The notes beneath the pieces are model-generated. The model was not told where the DNA came from, made no database searches, and was given only the letters and a program-made list of their open reading frames with translations. Below, in pieces: positions 39,666 through 48,906 of a stretch of 64,000 bases of DNA; position 1 is the first letter of the stretch, and every line of letters starts with the position of its first letter. This stretch comes from Streptomyces griseoruber (GTDB taxonomy: Bacteria; Actinomycetota; Actinomycetes; Streptomycetales; Streptomycetaceae): contig NZ_KQ948774.1 of NCBI RefSeq assembly GCF_001514205.1, positions 205,664 through 269,663 on the forward strand. The letters are read 5' to 3'. A program made the translations under genes and the position numbers.

Positions 39666-42524
39666 TCAACCGGAGAAGCCGACGTGCGCGAGCCGCAGCG
39701 GGCCGCGCAGTCTGAGGTGCAGGTCGTGCACGCCGTCGGCGGCGAAGGGCGCCTCGACGGTGACGTAGTCGTACGGCCCCGGAGTGGGTGTCCCCAGCGC
39801 CAGCGTGGCGGTGGACCCCGCGCCGCCCAGCGACAGCTCGACCGTGCCCTCCCCGGCCACCGTCACTGTCACCCCCGTCGTCCCGGTCCCGAAGTCGCAG
39901 GCCCGGTAGACCAGTTCGCCCGCGCCCCCGCCGACGGGCGTCACCGCGTCACCCGCCACCCTGGTCAGATCGACGATCTCGGTACCGCTCTGCTCGTCGA
40001 AGTCGGCGGCCGGGACCCCGTGCCGGCGGGCCGGGCGGGCGACGGCCGCCTCGCCGCCGAGCACGATCGTCCCGCGCAGCCGGACGTCCTCGCTGGAGCC
40101 GCCGATCAGCAGGTCGTACGGCCCCGGCTCCACCCGCCGGCCACGCCGTGCCACGTCCCAGAACGCGAACGCGGACAGCGGGACGTCGAAGGACACGGCC
40201 GCCGTGGCACCGGGCGCGAGCGTGATCCGGCGGTGGTCGAGCAGCTCCCGGCGCGGCCGGGTGACCGACGGGTCCACGGCCCGGGTGTAGAGCTGGGCGA
40301 CCTCGTCGGCCGTCATGTCGCCGGTGTTGGTGACCGTGAAGGCGATCCGCGCCCGGCCGTCGCCTTCGGCGCTGTCGTCCAACTCCACCGTCAGGTCGGC
40401 GTAGGAGAAGGAGGCGTACGACAGCCCGTGCCCGAAGGGGAAGAGCGGCCTGCCCTCGAAGTACAGATAGGTCTGGCGGGAGCCGATCACGTCGTAGTCC
40501 AGCAGATCGGGGAGATCGGCGTCGTCGGCGTACCAGGTCTGGGGGAGGCGGCCGGCGGGGGAGACATCACCGGCCAGGACGCGGGCGAGGGCGGTGCCGC
40601 CGGCCTGTCCGCCGTGGGCCGTCCACAGCACCGCGCCCAGCCGGCCCGGCTCCACGGCGTACGGGTACGCCGACACCAGCGCCAGCACCGTACGGACGCC
40701 GGAGGCCCGGGCGGCCGCCAGGATGCGCTCCTGGTGGGCGGGGAGGGCCAGGGTCGTGCGGTCCTCGGTCTCGCGGCCGTTGATGTGCGGGTCGTTGCCC
40801 GCCACGACCACGACGACGTCCGCCCGGTCCGCGACCCGGGCCACCGCGTCCTCGCCGCGCTCGACGACGACCACCTCGAAGACCTCGGCCTCGGTGCCGT
40901 CCCCGGCAACCCGGACGCCGTCGGCGGCGACACACACAGGGCGATCCGTTCCCAGGTGCCGCAGGAGGTGACCGTTCGCGTGGGGCTCCAGCCGGAACGT
41001 CTCCTGCACGATCCAGCCGCCCGGCTGGTCGGCGGAGGCGCGCAGAAGGCCGTCCTCGGCGACCGAGAGATACCGGCCGTCGGGAGCGCGCAGGGTCAGC
41101 ACCCCCTCGCCCCAGTCGACGAGCGCGAGTTCCGTGCCGGTGCCGTCCGCGGTCAGCGGCGGCAGGTCGGTGCGGCCCGCGAGCAGCGCCGGGTCCAGGG
41201 CGCCCTCGGCGCCGCGCACCCCGTCGGCGGCCTCGGGCGAGGCGGGGACCTTCAGCAACGTTCCCGCGGAGGTCTTCAGCAGGACGCGGTCCACGCCCTC
41301 CGCGAACTCCACGCGCTCCGCTCCGAACCGCTCGTACAGCCCCTCCAGCGGGGTGGAGCGGTGGATCAGGGTGCCGCTGTACCAGTCGAGCTTGCACTCG
41401 TCGGCGAGCAGACCCACGACCGCGATCCGGGTGTCGGCCGCCAGCGGCAGCACCCCGTCGTTGCGCAGCAGGACGATCGCCTGTTCGGCGGCCTCCCGGG
41501 CGAGCTCGCGATGGGCCGGCGTGTCGAACTCCCCGGTGCCCGCGTGCGGGTCGTGGTGCGGGTCGAACTCGCCCAGCCGCAAACGCACCGAGAGCTGCCG
41601 GCGGATCGCGGTGTCGAGGTCCGCCTCCGACAGCAGGCCCCGCTCCAGCGCCCCCCGGATCCGGGCGACGATCGTCGAGCTGTCGGTGCCGTGGTCGGTG
41701 AAGCTGTCCACGCCGGCCTGGAGCGCGGCCGCCGTCGCCTCCTCGTGGGTGTCGAAGTAGTGCTCGGAGTCGACCAGGTTGGAGGGCGCGCCCGCGTCCG
41801 AGCAGACCAGCAGCTCCTCGTCCGTCCAGGTGCGCAGCTCCTCGCGCAGATACGGGGAGACATGGTTGGGGCGGCCGTTGACCAGGTTGTACGCCGGCAT
41901 CACCCCGGCCACCGCGCCCGCCTCGACGGTCTCCTTGAAGGCCCGCAGATCGTATTCGTGCAGCACGCGCGGGCGGACCGAGGAGGAGGTGACGTCCCGG
42001 CCCGTCTCGTTGTTGTGGGCCAGCCAGTGCTTGAGGACCGGGGCCGTGCGCCAGTACGTCGGATGGTCGCCGCGCAGCCCGCGGGTGTACGCGGTGGCGA
42101 TCGCCGAGGTCAGCCTGGGGTCCTCGGAGTAGCCCTCCTCGTTACGGCCCCACAGCGGGTGGCGCAGCAGGTTGACCGTGGGGGACCAGACGTTCAGGCC
42201 CACGCGGTCGTCCCGGGCGCGCATCGCCCGCGCCTCCTTGGACACCGCCTCGCCGACCCGTCGTACGAGATCCGTGTTCCAGGTCGCGCCCAGTCCGACG
42301 GCCTGCGGGAACACCGTGGCCGGTCCCATCCACGCCACGCCGTGCAGGGCCTCCTGGCCGGTGCGGAACGCGGCGACGCCGAGCCGCTCCACGGCGGGCC
42401 CGAACTGGTGCAGGAAGGCGACCTTCTCGTCCAGGGTGAGGCGCGCCAGCAGATCGTCGATGCGCTTCGCGAACGGCAGATGCGGATCGCGGAAAGGCGG
42501 CGTGGGCGGCGTGGGTGCGGTCAC
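39666..42524 (-). CDS. GH3 glycosidase with inserted beta-trefoil-like and C-terminal CBM-like domains
   Basis: The 952-residue protein is a glycoside hydrolase family 3 enzyme. The N-terminal barrel contains TGQEALHGVAW and the nucleophile Asp in ELLVCSDAGAP. The second domain (ERILAAARASGVRTVLALV) is split by an insert of about 150 residues with VLTLRAPDGRYLSVAEDGLL, like a fascin-type beta-trefoil. An Fn3-like region (DEVAQLYTRAVDPSVTRPRREL) and a CBM6-like tail (VELSLGGAGSTATLAL...HDLHLRLRG) end it. It should remove terminal glucose or xylose from xyloglucan fragments. No signal peptide: it is probably cytoplasmic. Start GTG 42524 has AAGGGA upstream. A LacI operator sits 37 bases before it. 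Confidence 0.85.
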   Translation of the reverse strand: MTAPTPPTPPFRDPHLPFAKRIDDLLARLTLDEKVAFLHQFGPAVERLGVAAFRTGQEALHGVAWMGPATVFPQAVGLGATWNTDLVRRVGEAVSKEARAMRARDDRVGLNVWSPTVNLLRHPLWGRNEEGYSEDPRLTSAIATAYTRGLRGDHPTYWRTAPVLKHWLAHNNETGRDVTSSSVRPRVLHEYDLRAFKETVEAGAVAGVMPAYNLVNGRPNHVSPYLREELRTWTDEELLVCSDAGAPSNLVDSEHYFDTHEEATAAALQAGVDSFTDHGTDSSTIVARIRGALERGLLSEADLDTAIRRQLSVRLRLGEFDPHHDPHAGTGEFDTPAHRELAREAAEQAIVLLRNDGVLPLAADTRIAVVGLLADECKLDWYSGTLIHRSTPLEGLYERFGAERVEFAEGVDRVLLKTSAGTLLKVPASPEAADGVRGAEGALDPALLAGRTDLPPLTADGTGTELALVDWGEGVLTLRAPDGRYLSVAEDGLLRASADQPGGWIVQETFRLEPHANGHLLRHLGTDRPVCVAADGVRVAGDGTEAEVFEVVVVERGEDAVARVADRADVVVVVAGNDPHINGRETEDRTTLALPAHQERILAAARASGVRTVLALVSAYPYAVEPGRLGAVLWTAHGGQAGGTALARVLAGDVSPAGRLPQTWYADDADLPDLLDYDVIGSRQTYLYFEGRPLFPFGHGLSYASFSYADLTVELDDSAEGDGRARIAFTVTNTGDMTADEVAQLYTRAVDPSVTRPRRELLDHRRITLAPGATAAVSFDVPLSAFAFWDVARRGRRVEPGPYDLLIGGSSEDVRLRGTIVLGGEAAVARPARRHGVPAADFDEQSGTEIVDLTRVAGDAVTPVGGGAGELVYRACDFGTGTTGVTVTVAGEGTVELSLGGAGSTATLALGTPTPGPYDYVTVEAPFAADGVHDLHLRLRGPLRLAHVGFSG

Positions 42525-42560
42525 GTGGGGATCCCTTTGCGCTGGAGCGGGGAGTCGCTT

Positions 42561-42603
42561 TCGAAGCGCTTCGATGCTCATTCGACGCACCGCTGGGTGT
42601 CAA
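42561..42603 (-). promoter_or_regulatory. GH3 promoter and LacI operator O1
   Basis: On the minus strand TTGACA (42598-42603), 17 bases, TGAGCA (42575-42580) form a promoter with a perfect -35. The palindrome TCGAAGCGCTTCGA (42561-42574) begins directly after the -10, so a bound LacI dimer would cover the start site. Confidence 0.65.
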
Positions 42604-42681
42604 GGGGACCTCACGCTTATTTCAAGCAGGGCATAAGAACAGGTCACCTCTGATACCTCGGAGGAATGTTGGGAGCGACCC

Positions 42682-42734
42682 TTGTGCACCCCCCGGTGTT
42701 CACTTAACCTCGCAGCAACATCGAAGCGCTTCGA
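42682..42734 (+). promoter_or_regulatory. Transporter-operon promoter and LacI operator O2
   Basis: TTGTGC (42682-42687), 17 bases, TAACCT (42705-42710) is a plausible promoter. The palindrome TCGAAGCGCTTCGA (42721-42734) lies just past the expected start site. Centre-to-centre distance to O1 is 160 bp, suitable for looping. Apart from O1, O2 and their promoters, the 327-base gap (42525-42851) shows nothing else. Confidence 0.6.
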
Positions 42735-42851
42735 CTGAAAATCTACGTGACAGTGGTCGGGGGACCCGCTTCAGCTCAGCCAGTTCCACTCGAGACACCG
42801 CAGCCGACGGCCACCGCCGGGTGTCCTGGTGCGCCATGAAGGGTTGACGCA

Positions 42852-44555
42852 ATGACGCCGAACGCCGCTTCCGCTTCCACCGGCTCCTCCGGCCCGAGCC
42901 GGCGAAGCTTCCTCGCCTCCACGGCGGTCGCCACCGCAGCGGTGGCGGGAGGGATGCCGCTGCTCTCCGCCTGCGGCGGCTCGGACAGCGGCTCGCGCGA
43001 CGGCACCACCTCCGGCAAGGACGCCAAGAAGATCCTGCCCACGTACGTGGCGTCCAACGTGGTGACGCCGGACATCCCGGCCAGGAACGGCTCCTCGATC
43101 GGCTTCACGAGCGAGCTCGACATGGCCGGCCTGAAGACCTCGGTGCCGAAGAAGCTCGGCAAGGGCGGCAAGGTCACCGTCATGTCGCCGTTCTGGGGCT
43201 CCCCGCCGAAGGCCGACAACGCCTACTACACGGGGATGAACGACCTCATCGGCGTCGACGTCGTCTGGCAGAACCAGGACGGCAACACCTACGAGCAGAA
43301 GCTCGGCGCGGTCCTCGCCTCCAGCGACGTACCGGACGTGGTCGTCGTCCCCGGCTGGAACATGAACGGCCGGATACCCAGCGCGATCATCAGCAAGTTC
43401 GCCGACCTCGGGCCCCACCTCTCCGGCGACGCCGTCAAGGAGTACCCGAACCTCGCCGCGATCCCCACGGACGCCTGGCAGCGCTCCATCTTCGGCGGCA
43501 AGCTGCGCGGACTGCCGATGCCGTCGGCGTACGTCTCCAACATCGTCCCGCTCTACCGTAAGGACATCTTCGACAAGGAGGGGTACGAAGTCCCCACCAC
43601 CGCCGACGAGTTCCACGCCCTGGCCAAGGAGATCACCAACGCCAAGGCCAAGCGGTGGGCCTGTCTCGACATGAAGTGGACCGCCTGGAACATCTTCGGC
43701 GTGCTGCCCGGCGACGAGAAGGGCCTCATGTGGAACCTCGTCGACGGCAAGCTGATCAACCGCATGGAGACCCAGGAGTACCTGGAAGCGATCGAGTGGA
43801 CGCGCAAGCTGTTCGCCGACGAACTCGTGCACCCCGACGCCAAGCTCGGCAAGAGCAGCGCCACCGACCCGGGCCCCAAGTTCGCGGCCGGCGAGTTCCT
43901 CATCTACAACAACGACATCTCCCAGTGGTACAGCCGCACCGCCGAACAGGCCGCCCAGAACCCCGACTTCGAGGTCTGGGGCATGGACCTCTTCGCCCAC
44001 GACGGCGGCACCCCCACCTTCTGGGCCAAGAACCCGGCGGGCATCTTCGCCTTCGTCAACAAGAAGGCGTCCAAGTCGGTCATCCAGGACGTGCTCGCCG
44101 TCGCGAACGTCACCGCGGCGCCGTACGGCACCAAGGAGTACATGATGACCAACTACGGCGTGGAGGGCACCCACTACACCCTCAAGGACGGCGTCCCGGT
44201 CAAGACCGACCAGGGCAACCTCGACGTCCTCAACGCCTACGTGATGATCGCCAGCCCCGCCTCCACCCTCGCCCACCCCGACTTCCCCGAGGTCGCGAGG
44301 GGGCAGGTCGAGTGGCAGCAGAAGGTCGGCGCCCACACCAAGAAGTCCTCCTTCTACGGCATGCAGATCACCGAGCCCTCCCGCTGGGCCAACCTCTCCA
44401 GCGACTTCGAGCAGCTCGAGGACGACATCATCCGCGGCCGCAAGAAGATCGGCGACATGCAGCAGGCCGTCTCCGACTGGAAGAGCAAGGGCGGCGACCA
44501 GCTCCGCGACTGGTACCAGAAGATTCTCGACGAGAACGGTTCGGCGGCGAGCTGA
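42852..44555 (+). CDS. Oligosaccharide ABC transporter substrate-binding lipoprotein
   Basis: The 567-residue protein has a Tat motif (PSRRSFLASTAV, about 16-27) and lipobox LLSACGG, followed by a large family-1 extracellular solute-binding fold. VTVMSPFWGSPPKADNAYY and GRIPSAIISKFADLGPHL are typical of long binding proteins that hold plant-polysaccharide oligomers (LplA-like group). As first gene of the operon behind operator O2, and followed by two permeases and four glycoside hydrolases acting on xyloglucan linkages, it probably binds xyloglucan oligosaccharides. Confidence 0.85.
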   Translation: MTPNAASASTGSSGPSRRSFLASTAVATAAVAGGMPLLSACGGSDSGSRDGTTSGKDAKKILPTYVASNVVTPDIPARNGSSIGFTSELDMAGLKTSVPKKLGKGGKVTVMSPFWGSPPKADNAYYTGMNDLIGVDVVWQNQDGNTYEQKLGAVLASSDVPDVVVVPGWNMNGRIPSAIISKFADLGPHLSGDAVKEYPNLAAIPTDAWQRSIFGGKLRGLPMPSAYVSNIVPLYRKDIFDKEGYEVPTTADEFHALAKEITNAKAKRWACLDMKWTAWNIFGVLPGDEKGLMWNLVDGKLINRMETQEYLEAIEWTRKLFADELVHPDAKLGKSSATDPGPKFAAGEFLIYNNDISQWYSRTAEQAAQNPDFEVWGMDLFAHDGGTPTFWAKNPAGIFAFVNKKASKSVIQDVLAVANVTAAPYGTKEYMMTNYGVEGTHYTLKDGVPVKTDQGNLDVLNAYVMIASPASTLAHPDFPEVARGQVEWQQKVGAHTKKSSFYGMQITEPSRWANLSSDFEQLEDDIIRGRKKIGDMQQAVSDWKSKGGDQLRDWYQKILDENGSAAS

Positions 44556-44582
44556 CCCGGCATCGAGGCAAGGAGAACGGCC

Positions 44583-45629
44583 GTGTCCCACAGCACGGTG
44601 CCTCGGAGCGGGGCCGGGGCAGCAGACGAGAAGGACAAGCCCCCGGTGGCGTCCGGCGGCGCCACCGGCCCCGATGACGGCGCGCCGAGCGGGCCCTCGG
44701 GGAAGCTGGGCCTGCGCCTCAGGTTCAGACGCGACCGTGTCCTGCTCCTGATGACCCTGCCGGCCCTCGCGCTGGTCCTGCTCTTCAACTACGTGCCGAT
44801 CCTGGGCAACATCGTCGCGTTCCAGGACTACGACCCGTACATCAGCGACAACGGCATCGTCTCCATGCTGCACAGCCCCTGGGTGGGCCTGGAGAACTTC
44901 CAGCGCATCTTCGAGGACTCGGCGTTCTGGGACGCGGTCACCAACACCCTCGTGCTGTTCTTCCTGCAACTGGTGCTGTACTTCCCGATCCCCATCCTGC
45001 TCGCGCTGCTCATCAACAGCGTGGTCAGGCCGCGGGTACGGGCGGTCTCGCAGGCGATCCTGTACCTGCCGCACTTCTTCTCGTGGGTGCTGGTCATCGC
45101 GGTGTTCCAGCAGCTGTTCGGCGGCGCGGGCATCCTCTCCCAGCTGCTGCGCCAGCACGGCTACGACGGCCTCGACATCATGACCGACCCCGAGACCTTC
45201 AAGTACCTGATCACCGCGCAGAGCGTGTGGAAGGACGCCGGCTGGGGGATCATCGTGTTCCTCGCCGCGCTGTCCTCCGTCCCGACCGACCTGTACGAGG
45301 CCGCCGCGATGGACGGCGCCGGGCGCTGGCGCCGTATGTGGCACGTGACGCTCCCGGCCCTGCGCCCGGTGATCGCACTGCTGCTGGTGCTGCGCGTCGG
45401 TGACGCGCTGACCGTGGGCTTCGAACAGATCCTGCTCCAGCGCGACTCCGTGGGACCAGGTGCCTCGGAGGTCCTCGACACCTTCGTCTGGTGGAACGGC
45501 GTGCGCAACCAGGACTTCGGCTACGCGGCCGCCGCCGGGCTCGTCAAGGGCGTCGTCAGCCTCGGGCTGGTCCTCGCCGCGAACAAGGTGGCCCATCTCA
45601 TGGGCGAGCAGGGGGTGTACAAGAAATGA
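44583..45629 (+). CDS. Sugar ABC transporter permease (LplB/UgpA-like)
   Basis: The 348-residue protein has a long charged N-terminus (about 45 residues) and six TM helices. LVLLFNYVPILGNIVAFQDY and the EAA loop LYEAAAMDGAGRWRRMWHVTLPALRP identify the family. It forms the channel with the next gene product. The start is GTG 44583 with AAGGAG seven bases ahead. The stop overlaps the ATG of the second permease. Confidence 0.88.
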   Translation: MSHSTVPRSGAGAADEKDKPPVASGGATGPDDGAPSGPSGKLGLRLRFRRDRVLLLMTLPALALVLLFNYVPILGNIVAFQDYDPYISDNGIVSMLHSPWVGLENFQRIFEDSAFWDAVTNTLVLFFLQLVLYFPIPILLALLINSVVRPRVRAVSQAILYLPHFFSWVLVIAVFQQLFGGAGILSQLLRQHGYDGLDIMTDPETFKYLITAQSVWKDAGWGIIVFLAALSSVPTDLYEAAAMDGAGRWRRMWHVTLPALRPVIALLLVLRVGDALTVGFEQILLQRDSVGPGASEVLDTFVWWNGVRNQDFGYAAAAGLVKGVVSLGLVLAANKVAHLMGEQGVYKK

Positions 45630-46549
45630 GCACGGTGCTCGAGAAGTCCCGTCCCTGGTCCGCTCCGCCCCGGCCGGCCTGGGAGGAGGAGCCCAGCAGG
45701 GCCGGGGTGGCGGGCAAGGGGCTGGTCCTCGCGCTGGCCTGCCTCGGGATCCTCTTCCCGATCTGGATCGTCGTCGTCACCAGCCTCTCCTCCCGCCGGA
45801 CCATCGATCAGGCGGGCGGACTGGTGATGATCCCCAAGGGCGTCACCTTCGTCGCCTACCGGGAGCTGCTGAGCGGCGGGCAGGTGACACGGGCCGCGGT
45901 GATCAGCGTCCTCATCACCCTGGTCGGCACGCTGTTCTCGATGACGGTGTCCGTCCTGTGCGCCTACGGCCTCTCCCGGTCGGGCTCACTGGGACACCGC
46001 TGGCTGCTGCTGGTCCTGCTGGCCACGATGTTCTTCAGCGCCGGTCTGATCCCGACGTATCTCCTGGTGCAGTCGCTCGGCCTGACCGACACCTACCTCG
46101 CGCTGATCCTGCCCGGCGCGGTCAGCGTCTTCAACATCCTCGTCCTGCGGGGCTTCTTCATGGGCATCTCGCAGGAACTGATCGACAGCGCGCGGATCGA
46201 CGGGGCCGGGGAATTCCGGATCCTCTGGCAGATCGTCATGCCGCTGTCGCGGGCGGTGCTGGCGGTCATCACCCTGTTCTACGCGGTCGGGTACTGGAGC
46301 GCCTGGTTCAACGCCTCGCTGTACCTCAACGACCAGGACATGATGCCGCTCCAGAACGTCATGATCCAGCTCGTGCAGAAGCAGGAGGCGCCGGTGGGGC
46401 CGGGGCAGGCCATCAAGACCGGTGAGCTGTCGGGGCTGGCCGTGCAGATGGCGGTGATGGTGATGGCGTTGCTGCCGGTGGCTGTCCTGTCCCCGTTCGT
46501 CCAGAAGCACTTCAAGAAGGGGATGCTGACGGGGGCGGTCAAGGGCTGA
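45626..46549 (+). CDS. Sugar ABC transporter permease (LplC/UgpE-like)
   Basis: The 307-residue protein has six TM helices and an EAA-type loop (ELIDSARIDGAGEFRILWQIVMPLSRA). LFPIWIVVVTSLSSRRTIDQ and FYAVGYWSAWFNASLYL are typical of LplC-type permeases. It overlaps the first permease by four bases. No ATPase gene is in the locus. In streptomycetes several sugar importers share the multi-use ATPase MsiK, which I infer would energise this one. Confidence 0.88.
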   Translation: MSTVLEKSRPWSAPPRPAWEEEPSRAGVAGKGLVLALACLGILFPIWIVVVTSLSSRRTIDQAGGLVMIPKGVTFVAYRELLSGGQVTRAAVISVLITLVGTLFSMTVSVLCAYGLSRSGSLGHRWLLLVLLATMFFSAGLIPTYLLVQSLGLTDTYLALILPGAVSVFNILVLRGFFMGISQELIDSARIDGAGEFRILWQIVMPLSRAVLAVITLFYAVGYWSAWFNASLYLNDQDMMPLQNVMIQLVQKQEAPVGPGQAIKTGELSGLAVQMAVMVMALLPVAVLSPFVQKHFKKGMLTGAVKG

Positions 46550-46552
46550 GCC

Positions 46553-46600
46553 CCGGGTGCGGGTGCGTGGGGGCTGATCGCGCCGTTCCCCGCGCCCCTC
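46553..46600 (-). repeat. Streptomyces-type intergenic repeat, copy B (short)
   Basis: On the minus strand this reads GAGGGGCGCGGGG, then AACGGCGCGATCAGCC and CCCACGCACCCGCACCC. It shares the two conserved blocks AGGGGCGCGGGG and GCGCGA.CAGCC with copy A at 31184-31267 but lacks the middle hairpin. It sits between the permease and GH74 genes. Confidence 0.5.
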
Positions 46601-46719
46601 GGTGGGCGCAGTCACGCCCGCTGCATCGCGGCGGCACCCCGTCAGCGCCGGGCTGCGTGACCCACCTTCGGTTCCCGGCAACCCAGGTCCATCTCTCCCA
46701 CCCCCTGCGAGGTACCCCC

Positions 46720-48906
46720 ATGCACGTCACCCGCCGCACCGTCCTCGCCGGCACCGCAGCCGCCGCCGCGCTCACCGCCCTCCCCGCGGTGCAGGCCCAT
46801 GCGGTCACCGAAGGCACGCCCCCCTACCGCTGGCGCAACGCCGTCATGGGCGGCACCGGCTTCGTCACCGGCGTCCTCTTCCACCCCGCCGTCCGCGGCC
46901 TCGCCTACGCCCGCACCGACATCGGCGGGGCGTACAGATGGGACGACCGCGCCGCCCGCTGGACCCCCCTGACCGACCACCTCGGCTGGGACGACTGGAA
47001 CCTCCTCGGGGTGGAGGCCCTCGCCGTGGACCCCGTCCACCCGGAGCGCCTCTACCTGGCCCTCGGCACCTACGCCCAGTCCTGGGCCGGCAACGGCGCG
47101 CTCCTGCGCTCCGACGACCGCGGCGCCACCTGGACCCGCACCGACCTCACCGTGAAGCTCGGCGCCAACGAGGACGGCCGGGGCGCGGGGGAGCGGCTGC
47201 TGGTGGACCCGAGGGACAGCGACACCCTGTGGCTGGGCACCCGGCACGACGGGCTGCTCAGGTCCGGTGACCGGGGCGCGAGCTGGGCAGCCGTCACCGG
47301 CTTCCCCGGCACCCCGACCGCCGCCGGCCAGGGCGTGACCCTCCTGGTCGCGGCCGGCCGCACCCTCTACGTGGGCTGGGGCGACTCCGACGGCACCGCC
47401 GGGTCCGTGAACCTCTACCGCACCACCGACGGCAGCACCTGGGAAGCCGTCCCCGGGCAGCCGGCCGGCACGTCCGCCAAGGTCCCGATCCGCGCCGCGT
47501 ACGACTGCCACACCCGCGAGCTGTACGTGACGTACGCCGACGCGCCCGGCCCCAACGGCCAGTCCGACGGCAGCGTGCACAAGCTGGCGACGACGACCGG
47601 CACCTGGACCGAGGTCACGCCGGTCCGGCCGGGCGGCGGCGACACCTTCGGCTACGGGGGCGTCGCCGTGGACGCCCGCCGCCCCGGCACCCTCGTCGTC
47701 TCCACCAACAACCGCTGGGCCGCGGTCGACACCCTGTACCGCACGACCGACGGCGGTCGCAGCTGGACGTCCCTCAAGGACGCCGCCGTGTTCGACGTGT
47801 CCGAGACTCCCTTCCTGAAGTGGGGCGAGGACCGGCCGAAGTTCGGCTGGTGGATCCAGGCCGTCGCCGTCGACCCGTACGACTCGAAGCACGTCGTCTA
47901 CGGCACCGGCGCCACCCTCTACGGCACCCGCGACCTCAGGCACTGGGCGCCGCAGATCCGCGGCCTGGAGGAGACGTCCGTGGTCCAGCTGGTGTCGCCC
48001 CCGGCCGGGGAGGCACACCTGCTGAGCGGCTCCCGGGACATCGGCGTGATGTACCACGAGCGGCTCACCGCGTCTCCGTCGCGCGGCATGGCGACGAACC
48101 CCGTGTCCGGGTCGGCGACGGGACTCGCGCAGGCCGCGGCCAGGCCGTCGTACGTGGTCCGCAGCGGGTGGGGCGACCACGGCAACGGCGCGTACTCGAC
48201 CGACGGCGGGCGGACCTGGGCGCCCTTCGAGGGACAGCCCGCCATCGCCAAGGACGCTCCGGGGCCGATCGCCGCCAACGCCGACGGCAGTGTGCTGCTG
48301 TGGTCCTTCGTGCACTGGGACGGCACGAAGTACCCGGCTCACCGCTCCACGGACCACGGCACGACCTGGTCCGAGGTCTCCTCCTTCCCGAACGGCGCCA
48401 CGCCGGTCGCCGACCCGGCCGACCCGACGCTGTTCTACGCGTACGACTCCGACAAGGGAAACGTACGCGCCAGCACTGACAGTGGCCGCTCGTTCACGGT
48501 CCGTGCGACCGGGCTGCCGGCCGGTGACAGCCAGTTCAAGCTGGTCGCGGCCCCGGGCCGGTCCGGCGACCTCTGGCTCTGCACCAAGTGGAACGGGCTC
48601 TACCGGTCCACCGACGGCGGCGCCACGTTCGCCAAGGTGGCCAGCTGCTGGGCCTCGTACACCCTCGGCTTCGGCAAGGCCGCCCCCGGTGCCGACTACC
48701 CGGCGATCTACCAGGTCGGCTCGACGGAGGCGATCACCGCCGTCTACCGCTCCGACGACGGCGCGAAGAGCTGGGTGCGCATCAACGACGACCGGCACCA
48801 GTGGGGCTGGACCGGCGAGATCATCGTCGGCGATCCGCGGGTGTACGGCCGCGTCTACCTCGCCACCAACGGGCGCGGCATCCAGTACGGGGAGCCCGTC
48901 CGATGA
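46720..48906 (+). CDS. Secreted GH74 xyloglucanase
   Basis: The 728-residue protein begins with a Tat signal (HVTRRTVLAGTAAAAALTAL). The mature chain is a GH74 double beta-propeller: GLAYARTDIGGAYRWDD (hallmark with catalytic Asp), EALAVDPVHPERLYLALG, then Asp-box-like repeats such as RSDDRGATW, RTTDGSTW, RSTDHGTTW and YRSTDGGATF. GH74 enzymes cut the xyloglucan backbone. It has no carbohydrate-binding module. It is 170 bases after the permease; no operator is in that gap, so it may be transcribed from O2's promoter. Its stop overlaps the ATG of the next gene. Confidence 0.92.
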   Translation: MHVTRRTVLAGTAAAAALTALPAVQAHAVTEGTPPYRWRNAVMGGTGFVTGVLFHPAVRGLAYARTDIGGAYRWDDRAARWTPLTDHLGWDDWNLLGVEALAVDPVHPERLYLALGTYAQSWAGNGALLRSDDRGATWTRTDLTVKLGANEDGRGAGERLLVDPRDSDTLWLGTRHDGLLRSGDRGASWAAVTGFPGTPTAAGQGVTLLVAAGRTLYVGWGDSDGTAGSVNLYRTTDGSTWEAVPGQPAGTSAKVPIRAAYDCHTRELYVTYADAPGPNGQSDGSVHKLATTTGTWTEVTPVRPGGGDTFGYGGVAVDARRPGTLVVSTNNRWAAVDTLYRTTDGGRSWTSLKDAAVFDVSETPFLKWGEDRPKFGWWIQAVAVDPYDSKHVVYGTGATLYGTRDLRHWAPQIRGLEETSVVQLVSPPAGEAHLLSGSRDIGVMYHERLTASPSRGMATNPVSGSATGLAQAAARPSYVVRSGWGDHGNGAYSTDGGRTWAPFEGQPAIAKDAPGPIAANADGSVLLWSFVHWDGTKYPAHRSTDHGTTWSEVSSFPNGATPVADPADPTLFYAYDSDKGNVRASTDSGRSFTVRATGLPAGDSQFKLVAAPGRSGDLWLCTKWNGLYRSTDGGATFAKVASCWASYTLGFGKAAPGADYPAIYQVGSTEAITAVYRSDDGAKSWVRINDDRHQWGWTGEIIVGDPRVYGRVYLATNGRGIQYGEPVR

